The position numbers and the translations under genes were made by a program. Positions 25,627 to 35,128 of a stretch of DNA of 64,000 nucleotides are shown here, one piece after another. Location: contig NZ_QPHL01000016.1 in NCBI RefSeq assembly GCF_003335675.1, positions 310,001 to 374,000 on the forward strand, written 5' to 3'. This DNA comes from Winogradskyella sp. KYW1333 (lineage in GTDB: Bacteria; Bacteroidota; Bacteroidia; Flavobacteriales; Flavobacteriaceae). A model generated the notes under the pieces. It had not been told where the DNA came from. It did no database searches and saw nothing but the letters and a program-made list of their open reading frames with translations. Numbering within the stretch: the first letter of the stretch is position 1; each line of letters begins with the position of its first letter.

Positions 25627-26049
25627 ATGAACAATATTTTAGTTTATGGGGCCTCTGGGCAGGTAAAAATGATTATGGATATCATCCACAAAAGAAATAA
25701 TTATAATATTGTCGGCTTAATCCTAAATTCAAATGTAAAAATTGGTAGGTATCGTATTATTAATACCAATGGATCGTTGGGACAAGGTTCTAAAATGATT
25801 AATTTTTCTAACCTCACGCCTGGCGTAACAACTGGTAGTAGTGTGAAAATTGGTGATAGTTCAGCGATTTGTATTGAGGCCACCTTAGTTAACAATATTA
25901 ATATTGGAAGACATAAGGTGATAGGAGCGTCTTCTCTTTCAAGTAAAGATGTAGGAGATCACAAACTCGCTTATGGTTCTCCAATTACGGTTACAAAGGA
26001 TCGTGAAAAGGACTATAATTATTATAGTAAATATAACTATGTTATTTAA
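25627..26049 (+). CDS. Shortened NeuD-type sugar O-acyltransferase, probably inactive
   Basis: A 140-aa relative of the PglD/NeuD acyltransferases, which are normally about 210 aa. It starts NNILVYGASGQVKMIMDII, where the family has GASGHAKVI-like sequence. At residue 36 it jumps from the N-terminal fold directly to the left-handed beta-helix (VKIGRYRIINTN), so about 70 residues are missing in frame. The position of the catalytic His holds Gln (SLGQGSK, residue 53). The hexapeptide strands LTPGVTTGSSVKIGD, INIGRHKVIGASS remain. I infer a decaying pseudoenzyme. Its end overlaps the next gene by 11 bases. Confidence 0.75.
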   Translation: MNNILVYGASGQVKMIMDIIHKRNNYNIVGLILNSNVKIGRYRIINTNGSLGQGSKMINFSNLTPGVTTGSSVKIGDSSAICIEATLVNNINIGRHKVIGASSLSSKDVGDHKLAYGSPITVTKDREKDYNYYSKYNYVI

Positions 26050-27352
26050 TTATCTACGCAATATTTTATTTTGGTTTCTAGACTCCATAAAAGGTGGTTA
26101 TATTAGAAAACAAATAAAAGAAATTAAATATTCTGTAATACATCCAGAATCATCTAATTCAGAAAACCTCAAAAAAAAATATATAGACAAGCTATTAATT
26201 CATGCTACCAATTCAACACCATATTACTCATCATATAAAAACTTCAATAGTATTCAAGATTTTCCAGTTATAAAGAAAGTAATTATTCAACAAAACTTTG
26301 ATAAATTTCAATCAACTGAATATAAAGATAAGGATAACTTTAAAGTTTCCACAAGTGGATCTACCGGAGTACCATTTTTCTTGTACCAAGATAAAAACAA
26401 ACGAAGAAGAAATCATTCTGATGTTATTTATTTCTTAAAGGAATCTGGTTTTAAGATTGGAAACAGGCTATATGAACTAGAAGTTTGGAGAGGGCATAAT
26501 GAAAAAAATAGATTAAAAGCATGGCTTCAAAACACTATTCAATTTGACATATCAAAACTCACAGATAAAAGAATAGAATCCTTTATTGAATTGCTAAAAA
26601 ATGATAAGCAGTCAAAAAAAACCATGTTGGGATTTGCATCATCCTATGAAATGATTGCTCAATATATGGAACGTAATAATATTTTTTTAGATAATTTAGG
26701 TTTAACTTCCGCTGTTGCAAATTCAGAATATCTCAATCCTTATACTAAAACAACCTTAGGTAAGCATCTCAATACCCAGATTCTTTCAAGATATTCCAGT
26801 GAAGAAATTGGAATAATTGCTCAACAAACCTTAAACTCACCAAACAGTTTTGTAATAAACCATGCCAGCTATGTCGTTGAAGTATTACAATTTGACAACA
26901 ATGAATCTGTAAAACCAGGAGAATTTGGAAGAATAGTTGTTACTGATTTATTTAATTTTGCGATGCCAATTATTAGATACGATACCGGAGATATTGCTAA
27001 ATTAGGCATCAATGACGATGGTGTAATTCAGTTAGATGAAATCGAAGGCAGAAAAATGGACGTCATTTATGATTCAGATGGAAATCTAATATCCTCATTC
27101 GTAGTTTACACCAAATTTTATAAATATTACCATTTATTAAAGCAGTATCAGTTTATTCAGCAAAGTGAGAAAGACTATGAAGTAAAACTCAATCTACAAG
27201 GCAATACTTTTGCATTTGAAGATGACCTAATTGCCATTATAAAATCTGACTTTGGTGAGGATTCTAATGTTACAATTACCTATGTTGATGAAATTCCTCC
27301 ACTATCTTCTGGAAAAAGAAGAAAAGTAGTTAACAACTACAAAAAATCTTAA
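26039..27352 (+). CDS. CapK/PaaK-like adenylate-forming enzyme
   Basis: A 437-aa protein of the phenylacetate-CoA ligase superfamily (CapK branch). The ATP loop STSGSTGVPFFLYQD, the motif LSRYSSEEIG, RYDTGDIAKLG and EGRKMD are all intact, so the enzyme can be expected to activate a carboxylate as AMP ester. CapK proteins occur in capsule loci. The start is the ATG at 26039, overlapping the NeuD-like gene; an upstream GTG at 25973 only extends into that gene. The stop meets the convergent ATP-grasp gene with a 4-base overlap. Confidence 0.87.
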   Translation: MLFNYLRNILFWFLDSIKGGYIRKQIKEIKYSVIHPESSNSENLKKKYIDKLLIHATNSTPYYSSYKNFNSIQDFPVIKKVIIQQNFDKFQSTEYKDKDNFKVSTSGSTGVPFFLYQDKNKRRRNHSDVIYFLKESGFKIGNRLYELEVWRGHNEKNRLKAWLQNTIQFDISKLTDKRIESFIELLKNDKQSKKTMLGFASSYEMIAQYMERNNIFLDNLGLTSAVANSEYLNPYTKTTLGKHLNTQILSRYSSEEIGIIAQQTLNSPNSFVINHASYVVEVLQFDNNESVKPGEFGRIVVTDLFNFAMPIIRYDTGDIAKLGINDDGVIQLDEIEGRKMDVIYDSDGNLISSFVVYTKFYKYYHLLKQYQFIQQSEKDYEVKLNLQGNTFAFEDDLIAIIKSDFGEDSNVTITYVDEIPPLSSGKRRKVVNNYKKS

Positions 27353-28452
27353 GAACGCCTTAATGTAAGTGCTAATATTTCGTCTGTAAAATCTCCTAAT
27401 AAAGGTCCTGCAGCTATTTGCAAATCAATACCTTGCCTATGTGTATTATATTCTATTAAGAAAGGCTCATCGTACTTATTTATTCCTATATCCCACGAAA
27501 TAATTTTAAAGTAAGGCACAACATAATGCATAGATTTTATCATATCCTGAACTTTTTCATAGTTAGGTATTTTACAATCTTTTAAATGCACACCTGTAGA
27601 GGTTTCTGTTACAATATTTCCTTTAGGGCTGTAGCCTTTCCCTTTTAATGCACCGTTATCTAAAATTCCGCAAAAAAGACCACCTGTTGAGAAATTATCT
27701 GTTGTATTTCCTAACTTACCTATTCGTAATACAGAATTTAAGATATGTGCGCCATTATTATTTAAGTAAGATACAACCCGAAGCGTATTTAAACTCGAAG
27801 GATTTAACGATTTCAATACATCACATTGCTCAAGAAATTCCTGAACCACAAAATCTTTCTTGTACAACCCAAACAATTTTTCAATACTATAGTCCTTATA
27901 TGTGGTTTTGGCATTAACAATACTAAAGGCATTGACCATTTTCCCACCTCCGGTACCTACAGTTGGTTTAATTATTAATTTTCCTTTGATGGCTTGACAA
28001 GCTTCAACCACTTTTTTCAAACTAACAATTTTATCGTCTATATAATAGAAACCATTTATATTCTGAACAATACGTTTGGGCTGATTAAACTCCTTAAATA
28101 AATTGTAGGTGAAATTTTTATCCAATAAGGCAGGCCACTGTCTTCTTTGGTTCAGCATTGGATTAATCTTAGGGTTAAATATATCATACGGTATATAATC
28201 TTTATGAAACTCACCGTTAATACCTTTGTAATATCTGTGCCAATAGGTGTTTTTTAGGGTATACCCTCTAGCTTTAAAAAACAATTTCGCTTCTTTAATT
28301 TCTTGTTTACTTAATTTTGGGAGGTTCTTTTTCTTCATTAAAGATCTCATATAACGTACAGTGCTAATTTCGGTATGAAACTGGCGTAACCACTTCTGAA
28401 AACCAAGGAGGCGTTTCAAAAATATTTTCTTAAGTAAGGGATATATATACAT
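27349..28452 (-). CDS. Sugar-transfer-associated ATP-grasp protein (copy 1)
   Basis: A 367-aa ATP-grasp protein of the sugar-transfer-associated family. It has GKLIIKPTVGTGGGKMVN (ATP-binding Lys and Gly loop), VVQEFLEQC, NPSSLNTLRVVSYLNN, RIGKLGNTTDNFSTGG and the metal-binding end SWDIGINKYDEPFLIEYN. The first 60 residues are basic and helical. It is the last of three paralogues in the operon, 39 bases after copy 2. The family is expected to ligate a carboxylate to an amine or sugar-linked group; substrate unknown. Confidence 0.88.
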   Translation of the reverse strand: MYIYPLLKKIFLKRLLGFQKWLRQFHTEISTVRYMRSLMKKKNLPKLSKQEIKEAKLFFKARGYTLKNTYWHRYYKGINGEFHKDYIPYDIFNPKINPMLNQRRQWPALLDKNFTYNLFKEFNQPKRIVQNINGFYYIDDKIVSLKKVVEACQAIKGKLIIKPTVGTGGGKMVNAFSIVNAKTTYKDYSIEKLFGLYKKDFVVQEFLEQCDVLKSLNPSSLNTLRVVSYLNNNGAHILNSVLRIGKLGNTTDNFSTGGLFCGILDNGALKGKGYSPKGNIVTETSTGVHLKDCKIPNYEKVQDMIKSMHYVVPYFKIISWDIGINKYDEPFLIEYNTHRQGIDLQIAAGPLLGDFTDEILALTLRRS

Positions 28453-28491
28453 CTATTAAATTAATCTCACGTTAACACTAAGATTATTACT

Positions 28492-29595
28492 TTAACATTG
28501 ACAGGCTTCCGCTAAAATTTCATTAGTAAACGTCCCAAATAACGGGCCATTCACAATTTGGTGGATTTTTGTGCTCTGGTTATACGTATTATATTCTATC
28601 AAAATTGCGTCATTATTTTTATCAATGCCAATATCCCATGAAATAATCCTAAAATATGGCACTCTTTTATGAAGTAGTTCAACCATTTTTAGTACGTTGT
28701 TATAATTAGGAATAAGTACTTCTTTTAGAACAATTCCAGAGGTAGTTTTTGTAAGTGTCGTGCCGTCTTGTATAAATCCTATTTCTTTTAAACGTCCTGT
28801 ATTTTTTACACCACAAGCCACTCCTCCAGTTGCAAAATTATCAGTACTTTTTCCGGCATTGCCTATACGAAGAACCGAAGAAACAATATGAACGCCGCCA
28901 TTATTTAAATAGCTCATTATCCGTAAAGTATTTAAGGAAGATTTATTGAGCTTTGCCATCACAGGACTTTGTTCCACAAATTCTTGGACAACGAAATCTC
29001 TGTTATAGGATTTAAACATGTTGATAATATGCTCTACTATTTCTTCCTCAACTATGTCTTGAATCGATAAAACATTTACCATAAATCCGCCACCAGATTC
29101 TATGCTGGGTTTTACAACTAATTTACTGCTAGATTTAGAACAAATCTGAACAGCTTCTAATTCGCTAATAATTTCTCCGTTATTGAAATAAAACCCATTG
29201 ATGTTAGAAATTACAAGTTTCGGTTGTTTATAACCTTTAAATAAATTATAGCTTAAATTTTTATCCAATAATGCTGGCCATTGTATTTTTTGATTTAAGC
29301 TTGGGGCAATATGCGAAGAGAAAATATCGTGCGGAACATATTCCTTTACAAAATTCCCTGTCGCACCTTTATAGTATTGATGCCAGATTGTATTATCAAG
29401 TTTAAAACCCTTAGATTTCCAATAAGCCTTTGCTATTTTAATTTCCTCTTTATTGAGTTTATCAAAATTAAATTTTCTTACGAATTCTCTTCCTTCATTT
29501 TTGGCATTAGCAGCCATATTGAATCTGAGTAATTTTGTACGTACACTTAAAAAGGGATTAATAAGTTTTTGCTTAATTGAAATATAGATAGACAT
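28492..29595 (-). CDS. Sugar-transfer-associated ATP-grasp protein (copy 2)
   Basis: A 367-aa paralogue of copies 1 and 3, alignable end to end by eye. Motifs: LVVKPSIESGGGFMVN, FVVQEFVEQS, NKSSLNTLRIMSYLNN, RIGNAGKSTDNFATGG and SWDIGIDKNNDAILIEYN. The conserved NGFYFNNGEIIS and HQYYKGATG segments match the others. The Asp and Glu/Asn metal ligands are kept, so it should be active. It starts 55 bases after the stop of GNAT copy 1. Confidence 0.88.
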   Translation of the reverse strand: MSIYISIKQKLINPFLSVRTKLLRFNMAANAKNEGREFVRKFNFDKLNKEEIKIAKAYWKSKGFKLDNTIWHQYYKGATGNFVKEYVPHDIFSSHIAPSLNQKIQWPALLDKNLSYNLFKGYKQPKLVISNINGFYFNNGEIISELEAVQICSKSSSKLVVKPSIESGGGFMVNVLSIQDIVEEEIVEHIINMFKSYNRDFVVQEFVEQSPVMAKLNKSSLNTLRIMSYLNNGGVHIVSSVLRIGNAGKSTDNFATGGVACGVKNTGRLKEIGFIQDGTTLTKTTSGIVLKEVLIPNYNNVLKMVELLHKRVPYFRIISWDIGIDKNNDAILIEYNTYNQSTKIHQIVNGPLFGTFTNEILAEACQC

Positions 29596-29650
29596 AATAA
29601 TTAAGGTTTCTGGTAAAATCGATTTTGGACTAAAATAAAAAAGTAATCAA

Positions 29651-30295
29651 CTACTTATATGTTCTTAGAGTAAAGTTAAGTGTCCAAGTTTTAAATAAAA
29701 CAATACTAAGATATAACGCAACTGTTTTAGCGTTAAGTTTATGCTGAATTCTCAAAGCAGATTTATTAAAATACTCAGTAATAGCATGATGAAATATGAC
29801 CCCTTCTTTCTCATATAATCCAAACCTATGGTATTTCATATATGGAGAAATATTTTTCCCTCTATACTTATCAAAAGTATATAAACTATGTATATAGATA
29901 TCTTTATCGGTTAAATGGAAATAGCGCTTTCTAAAATAAAAGGGCTTGTTTTTAATCATAGAATAAGCAACGATTTCATTTTTGTGCTTTATCCCCATAC
30001 ATATGTCTCCATTCTTTATATCTTCGAGAAAGTCTTTCTGTTCCAAGCCACTAATTGACTCCTTTATCAATTTTAAATCAGATTCATCAAAAACTGTAAC
30101 ATCAGAATTTATTTTTTCTCCTGTAATTTTTTGTGGTACAGCATTCTCTTTTGTTGAAATGAAATAATAATACGGCATAATATCTATACCAATCTTAGCA
30201 ATATTATTACGTAGACCTTGCATAAACAAACCATGTTTGGTAAGCTTATAAATCCACTTTATTCTATTAATGAAACCTATCTTATTTTTTTCCAT
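29651..30295 (-). CDS. GNAT-type acyltransferase (copy 1)
   Basis: A 214-aa protein of the GNAT fold. The basic N-terminus (NRIKWIYKLTKHGLFMQGLRNN) precedes the core: NEIVAYSMIKNKPFYFRKRY, then IYIHSLYTFDKYRGKNISPYMKYH, where the RGKN loop takes the acyl-CoA-binding place. The C-terminus is hydrophobic and aromatic (LYLSIVLFKTWTLNF), perhaps membrane-associated. It is a clear paralogue of the gene at 31477. It could transfer an acyl or aminoacyl group. Neighbours are ATP-grasp genes on both sides. Confidence 0.75.
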   Translation of the reverse strand: MEKNKIGFINRIKWIYKLTKHGLFMQGLRNNIAKIGIDIMPYYYFISTKENAVPQKITGEKINSDVTVFDESDLKLIKESISGLEQKDFLEDIKNGDICMGIKHKNEIVAYSMIKNKPFYFRKRYFHLTDKDIYIHSLYTFDKYRGKNISPYMKYHRFGLYEKEGVIFHHAITEYFNKSALRIQHKLNAKTVALYLSIVLFKTWTLNFTLRTYK

Positions 30296-30358
30296 AACCT
30301 CTATTTAAGTTAAGAGATGAATTTTATAGTTGTAGTTATTTGCAAAAAGTAAGTTTAA

Positions 30359-31471
30359 TTACGAATTAATTCTGCCTAGATACAAAATCTCATCTGTGAA
30401 ATCACCTAGAAATGGACCCATAAACATTTGCATATCAATACTTTGGTATAATGTGTTGTACTCAATCAAAATAGGTGAATCATTTTTATCAATACCAATA
30501 TCCCAAGATACCATTTTAAACATAGGAATTATAATATGCATCTGCTTAACCATTTTAGAAACTGCGGTGTAATTAGGGATTTTAAAACCTTCTAACAAAA
30601 CTCCAGATGGAGCAGTTGTAATATCAGATTTGCCGCCGTCTTTTCTATGACCAAATCCTTTACTATGCAATGATCCATCATTATATACAGAACAGCCTAT
30701 GCCTCCAATAGAAATATTGTCAGTATCAGAACCAGGCTTTCCAATTCTTAAGTAAGTGCATAAAACGTTCACTGTTCCGGTTTTATCAAGGTAAGAGACA
30801 ACTCTTAATGTATTTAAAGTTGTCGGATTCAAAGTACTTAATAGTTTACTTTGCTCAACTACCTTTTGAACAATAAAGTCTTTTTTATACAATTTAAATA
30901 AATCAATGATATCGACATTATTATGAGGAGATATTTCATTGTTCAAAGTAAACTTTTTAACCATTTTTCCTTGACCAGATTCAATAGAGGGTTTTATAAT
31001 TAGTTGAGCTTTAGCATTATTACAAGCATCAACAGCAATAGCTTCTTTAACCATGGTATTATTCATGTAATAAAAGCCATTGATATTACTTACAACAGTT
31101 TCTGGTTGGTTAAATTTATCAAAGATATTAGATGTTAAATTCTTATCTACCAATGCTGGCCAATATAATCTTCTGTTTATATTTGGTTCTATTATTGCTC
31201 TAAAAATATCAAGTGGAAGATAGTCTTTATGGAATTCACCATTAGCAAACTTATAAAACCTATGCCAATAGGTGTTTTTTAGTTTATAACCTTTGGACTT
31301 ATAAAAGGCTTTAGCCTTAGCTACTTCATGTGGCTCTAATTTTGGAATATTATTTCTTCGTAAGATATCTTTTATAATCTTACGAGAATTCATTTTAGAA
31401 TTAAAAGCTACCAACTGCCTCTGGTAATATAAAATTTTGCTTAAATAAATTCTTTTTAATGTTTGGTACAT
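30359..31471 (-). CDS. Sugar-transfer-associated ATP-grasp protein (copy 3)
   Basis: A 370-aa ATP-grasp paralogue. Motifs: LIIKPSIESGQGKMVKK, VVEQSKLLSTLNPTTLNTLRVV, RIGKPGSDTDNISIGG and SWDIGIDKNDSPILIEYN. I choose the ATG at 31471, which lies five bases after the GNAT copy 2 stop and aligns with the N-terminus of copy 1 (MYQTLKRIYL against MYIYPLLKKIFL); an upstream in-frame ATG at 31510 lies inside the GNAT gene. It has one extra insertion (GHRKDGGKSDITT) relative to the other two copies. Confidence 0.87.
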   Translation of the reverse strand: MYQTLKRIYLSKILYYQRQLVAFNSKMNSRKIIKDILRRNNIPKLEPHEVAKAKAFYKSKGYKLKNTYWHRFYKFANGEFHKDYLPLDIFRAIIEPNINRRLYWPALVDKNLTSNIFDKFNQPETVVSNINGFYYMNNTMVKEAIAVDACNNAKAQLIIKPSIESGQGKMVKKFTLNNEISPHNNVDIIDLFKLYKKDFIVQKVVEQSKLLSTLNPTTLNTLRVVSYLDKTGTVNVLCTYLRIGKPGSDTDNISIGGIGCSVYNDGSLHSKGFGHRKDGGKSDITTAPSGVLLEGFKIPNYTAVSKMVKQMHIIIPMFKMVSWDIGIDKNDSPILIEYNTLYQSIDMQMFMGPFLGDFTDEILYLGRINS

Positions 31472-31476
31472 GGAAA

Positions 31477-32118
31477 TCAATATTTTTTTAAAATAAAGTT
31501 TAGTGTCCAATAATTAAACATTACCAAACTGAGATAAAGCTTCATTGGCTCTGAATTCAATTTTTTCTTAAACCTAATTGTAGATTTATTAAAATACTCG
31601 CTAATACTGTAAAAGTTTGTTATACCTTTTTTTTCTAAATAGTTATAACTATTGTAGCGCAAATAAGGTGCAAGATTCTTGCCTCTATAGGCTTCAAAAG
31701 TGTACATGCTATGCAAATAACTGTCAGTAGGTTTTAAATCAAAAAAGCGTTTTCTAAAGACAAATGGTCTGCATTTTATAAACATATAAGCAGCGATTTC
31801 ATTTTTATGTTTTAACCCAATACATATTTCACCATTTTTAAGATCTGCTAATAAATCCTTTTGCTCTATACCAATTATAGTATTCTTAATGTAATTTATT
31901 TCAGCCTCACCAAAAGTGGTAATTTTAAAATCTTTCTCGACTCCCCTAATTTCTGGCGGAGATATAGGGCTGATAGCTTCCTTAACCCAATAATAAGGCA
32001 TAAAGTCTATACCAATCTTAGCAAGGTTATTTCGTACACCATGCCAAAATAATCCATGTTTTATAATATTGGACATCCACTTAAGTCTATATGACAAGCC
32101 ACCTTTATCTCCTTCCAT
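31477..32118 (-). CDS. GNAT-type acyltransferase (copy 2)
   Basis: A 213-aa paralogue of the gene at 29651. It shares KHGLFWHGVRNNLAKIGID, LKHKNEIAAYMFIKCRPF and YTFEAYRGKNLAPYLRYN, with the same hydrophobic end (LYLSLVMFNYWTLNF). It lies eight bases after the BKACE gene and five before ATP-grasp copy 3, so the three are one transcript. Pairing with the ATP-grasp genes repeats twice in the operon, which suggests a duplicated two-gene module. Confidence 0.75.
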   Translation of the reverse strand: MEGDKGGLSYRLKWMSNIIKHGLFWHGVRNNLAKIGIDFMPYYWVKEAISPISPPEIRGVEKDFKITTFGEAEINYIKNTIIGIEQKDLLADLKNGEICIGLKHKNEIAAYMFIKCRPFVFRKRFFDLKPTDSYLHSMYTFEAYRGKNLAPYLRYNSYNYLEKKGITNFYSISEYFNKSTIRFKKKLNSEPMKLYLSLVMFNYWTLNFILKKY

Positions 32119-32126
32119 ATTAAATT

Positions 32127-32993
32127 TTATTCGTAAATACGACCATAGCGACCATTGCCAGGCTCCATATCCATTTGAGCCCTAAATTCTGACGGAGTCA
32201 TAATTTCTCTGTTATTGGCTTTTGCAATAACATGTACTCGCTCTATAAGAGCGGTGTTGGTTGCCAATCTTGTACGTTCTGCATCAAACCAAATATTATC
32301 CTCTAGACCAACACGTACTCCCTTACCAATTGCAATTGCCAAAGAATTCATCATTAATTGTCCATTGCCTATACCAGCTATACTAACCAAAGCATCTTCT
32401 GGAATATCGTTAAGCATAACACCTGTATGCAACAAATTAGTTTGAGCACATGCGATGTTTCCAAATAAAAGATTATAGTACAATGGAGGTCTTATTAAAT
32501 CTTTTTTTACCAAGTAATTCCCAAAGTTGATCATTCCCACATCAAAAACTTCGAGCTCTGGTATGATGCCCTTGTCCTTCATGATTTTGGCTAAATCCTC
32601 TATCATACATGGTGCATTCATACTGGCCACTTTATTAAAATTTAAAGAGCTCAAAGTTAAACTTCCCATATCTGGTTTTAAATCACCCTCTAGGGATAAA
32701 ACGTCTGCTCTTTTTTTGAAAGTATTAAAGTTACGCCCACTTAGTGATACACAAATTACCAAGTCTGGTGCATATCTTCTAATACCTGATATAATTTTTG
32801 CATAAACTTCCTTCTTATAAGTTGGTATACCAGAATCTTCTTCCCTAGCATGGATATGAACCATTGTAATACCTATTTCATAGGCCTTGTGAACATCTTC
32901 AATAATTTCATTTACGGTAATAGGTATATGAGGTGTCATATCCTTTGTAGGAATCATTCCAGTTGGTGTGAAATTGATAATCAATTTTTGCAT
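32127..32993 (-). CDS. BKACE-family enzyme (3-keto-5-aminohexanoate cleavage type)
   Basis: A 288-aa TIM-barrel enzyme of the DUF849/BKACE family, which cleaves beta-keto acids with acetyl-CoA to acetoacetate and a CoA ester. The zinc site MVHIHAREEDSG is at about residues 44-55, and GKGVRVGLEDNIWF gives the Glu near the active site. The substrate of the characterised 3-keto-5-aminohexanoate branch belongs to lysine fermentation; no other lysine fermentation gene is near. Here it heads an operon with GNAT and ATP-grasp genes, which is atypical. It may make or use a beta-keto or CoA-activated acyl group for the operon. Confidence 0.85.
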   Translation of the reverse strand: MQKLIINFTPTGMIPTKDMTPHIPITVNEIIEDVHKAYEIGITMVHIHAREEDSGIPTYKKEVYAKIISGIRRYAPDLVICVSLSGRNFNTFKKRADVLSLEGDLKPDMGSLTLSSLNFNKVASMNAPCMIEDLAKIMKDKGIIPELEVFDVGMINFGNYLVKKDLIRPPLYYNLLFGNIACAQTNLLHTGVMLNDIPEDALVSIAGIGNGQLMMNSLAIAIGKGVRVGLEDNIWFDAERTRLATNTALIERVHVIAKANNREIMTPSEFRAQMDMEPGNGRYGRIYE

Positions 32994-33106
32994 AATTTGG
33001 GATTATATGATATGGAAACTAAAATAATTGATTGAGAATAAAGAAATTTTCCGATTATCCGAACAAGAACTTCTATAAATTGAAAAAAATAGAGTTCTAA
33101 AACAAA

Positions 33107-33135
33107 AAAGCGCAATCAAATAATGATTGCGCTTT
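33107..33135. terminator. Bidirectional terminator after dnaK
   Basis: AAAGCGCAATCA, loop AATAA, TGATTGCGCTTT: a perfect 12-bp stem with T runs on both strands, 22 bases after the dnaK stop at 33157. Confidence 0.9.
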
Positions 33136-33156
33136 CAATTTTGTCAAGCAAGCGAA

Positions 33157-35061
33157 TTACTTCACTTCTTCAAAATCCACATCTTCAACATCGTTAGTCT
33201 CACCTGTGTCTCCTTGACTTGCATCAGGACCTGGTTGAGTATCACCTTGTTGCGCTTCAGCTTGAGCTTTATACATTTCTTCACTTGCCACTTTCCAAGC
33301 TTCATTGATTTTTTCTAAGGCAGGCTCAATTATAGCATTGTCTTTAGTTTCATAAGCTTTCTTTAACTCTTCCAAAGCATCCTCGATTGGCTTTTTCTTA
33401 TCATCTGATAATTTATCACCAAATTCTTCTAACTGCTTTTCAGTTTGGAAGATCATGGCATCTGCCTGATTCAATTTCTCTGCAGTTTCTTTAGCTTTGG
33501 CGTCTGCTTCAGCATTTGCTTCTGCTTCTGCTTTCATTTTCGCAATTTCTTCTTCTGTTAAACCTGAAGACGCTTCAATTCTAATATCTTGCTTTTTACC
33601 TGTAGCTTTATCTTCAGCAGATACTTTGATGATACCATTTGCATCAATATCGAAAGTAACTTCAATCTGAGGGGTACCACGTCTCGCTGGTGGAATTCCA
33701 TCTAAATGGAAACGACCAATTGTTTTGTTATCCGCAGCCATTGGACGCTCTCCCTGTAAAACATGGATTTCAACCGAAGGTTGATTATCAGCAGCCGTTG
33801 AGAATACTTGAGATTTCTTTGTTGGAATCGTAGTATTAGCTTCAATCAGCTTTGTCATTACATTACCCATAGTTTCGATACCAAGAGATAATGGTGTTAC
33901 ATCCAAAAGGAGAACATCTTTAACATCTCCAGTTAATACACCACCTTGGATACCTGCACCTAGAGAAACTACTTCATCTGGATTTACACCTTTACTTGGT
34001 GCCTTACCAAAGAAATTCTCTACTGCAGATTGAACCGCCGGGATTCTTGTAGAACCTCCCACTAATATAATTTCGTCTATATCGCTCTTTGATAAACCTG
34101 CGGCTTTCAATGCGGATTCACATGGCTCAATAGTTCTCTTAATTAAATCATCAATTAATTGCTCAAATTTACTACGAGACAATGTACGCACTAAGTGCTT
34201 AGGTCCACTTGCCGTTGCAGTTACATATGGAAGGTTAATCTCTGTTTGGGTAGATGATGATAATTCAATCTTAGCTTTTTCAGCTGCTTCTTTAAGACGT
34301 TGTAAAGCCATAGGGTCTTTACGAAGATCCATATCTTCGTCCTTCATAAACTCTTCCGCTAACCAATCGATAATTCTCTCATCAACATCATCACCGCCTA
34401 AGTGTGTGTCACCATCAGTAGATAATACCTCAAATACACCATCTCCTAATTCTAGTATAGAAACGTCATGTGTACCACCACCAAAGTCAAATACAACTAT
34501 CTTTTGGTCGGTTCCTTTCTTATCCATACCATAAGCTAATGCCGCAGCCGTTGGCTCGTTGATAATTCTTTCTACTTTTAAACCAGCAATCTCACCAGCT
34601 TCCTTGGTAGCTTGACGTTGTGCATCGTTAAAATAAGCAGGAACAGTAATTACTGCTCTACTAACATCTGTACCTAGATAATCTTCTGCTGTTTTCTTCA
34701 TTTTTTGAAGAATCATAGCAGATAGTTCTTGTGGCGTATATAAACGGCCATCAATATCTACTCTTGGTGTATCATTATCACCTTTTACTACATTATATGG
34801 AACACGTTCCGCTTCTTTCTTTGATTCAGAATATTTATTCCCCATAAAACGTTTAATAGAATAAACTGTTTTTTGTGGGTTAGTCACTGCTTGTCTTTTT
34901 GCTGGATCGCCAACTTTAATTTCACCGCCTTCTACAAAAGCGATAACTGAAGGCGTTGTGCGCTTACCTTCTGCATTAGGTATTACGACAGGCTCATTAC
35001 CCTCCATTACTGAAACGCAAGAGTTGGTTGTTCCTAAATCTATTCCAATAATCTTACTCAT
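33157..35061 (-). CDS. dnaK: Chaperone DnaK (Hsp70)
   Basis: The ATP-dependent main Hsp70, 634 aa. It starts [21 protein letters not shown]. Further signatures are [26 protein letters not shown], the linker [17 protein letters not shown], and the substrate-binding part with [14 protein letters not shown]. The C-terminus ends acidic ([12 protein letters not shown]), matching the EEVD-like tail of bacterial DnaK. No dnaJ or grpE lies next to it, as usual in Bacteroidota. The upstream 35129-35156 dyad may be its operator. Confidence 0.98.
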   Translation of the reverse strand: MSKIIGIDLGTTNSCVSVMEGNEPVVIPNAEGKRTTPSVIAFVEGGEIKVGDPAKRQAVTNPQKTVYSIKRFMGNKYSESKKEAERVPYNVVKGDNDTPRVDIDGRLYTPQELSAMILQKMKKTAEDYLGTDVSRAVITVPAYFNDAQRQATKEAGEIAGLKVERIINEPTAAALAYGMDKKGTDQKIVVFDFGGGTHDVSILELGDGVFEVLSTDGDTHLGGDDVDERIIDWLAEEFMKDEDMDLRKDPMALQRLKEAAEKAKIELSSSTQTEINLPYVTATASGPKHLVRTLSRSKFEQLIDDLIKRTIEPCESALKAAGLSKSDIDEIILVGGSTRIPAVQSAVENFFGKAPSKGVNPDEVVSLGAGIQGGVLTGDVKDVLLLDVTPLSLGIETMGNVMTKLIEANTTIPTKKSQVFSTAADNQPSVEIHVLQGERPMAADNKTIGRFHLDGIPPARRGTPQIEVTFDIDANGIIKVSAEDKATGKKQDIRIEASSGLTEEEIAKMKAEAEANAEADAKAKETAEKLNQADAMIFQTEKQLEEFGDKLSDDKKKPIEDALEELKKAYETKDNAIIEPALEKINEAWKVASEEMYKAQAEAQQGDTQPGPDASQGDTGETNDVEDVDFEEVK

Positions 35062-35128
35062 AATTTTTATGTGTGTTATGTTGTTTTTTAAAATTTAAAC
35101 TCTACAGCAATAGGTCAAGTATTATGCC

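Noticed and set aside
32127..32993. Part of a lysine fermentation pathway, since the family is named 3-keto-5-aminohexanoate cleavage enzyme.
   Set aside because: No kamA, kamD/E or kdd genes nearby; the neighbours are ATP-grasp and GNAT genes.
25441..33000. A mobile or phage-borne island.
   Set aside because: No integrase, transposase, tRNA target or terminal repeats are visible, and base composition by eye resembles the flanks.
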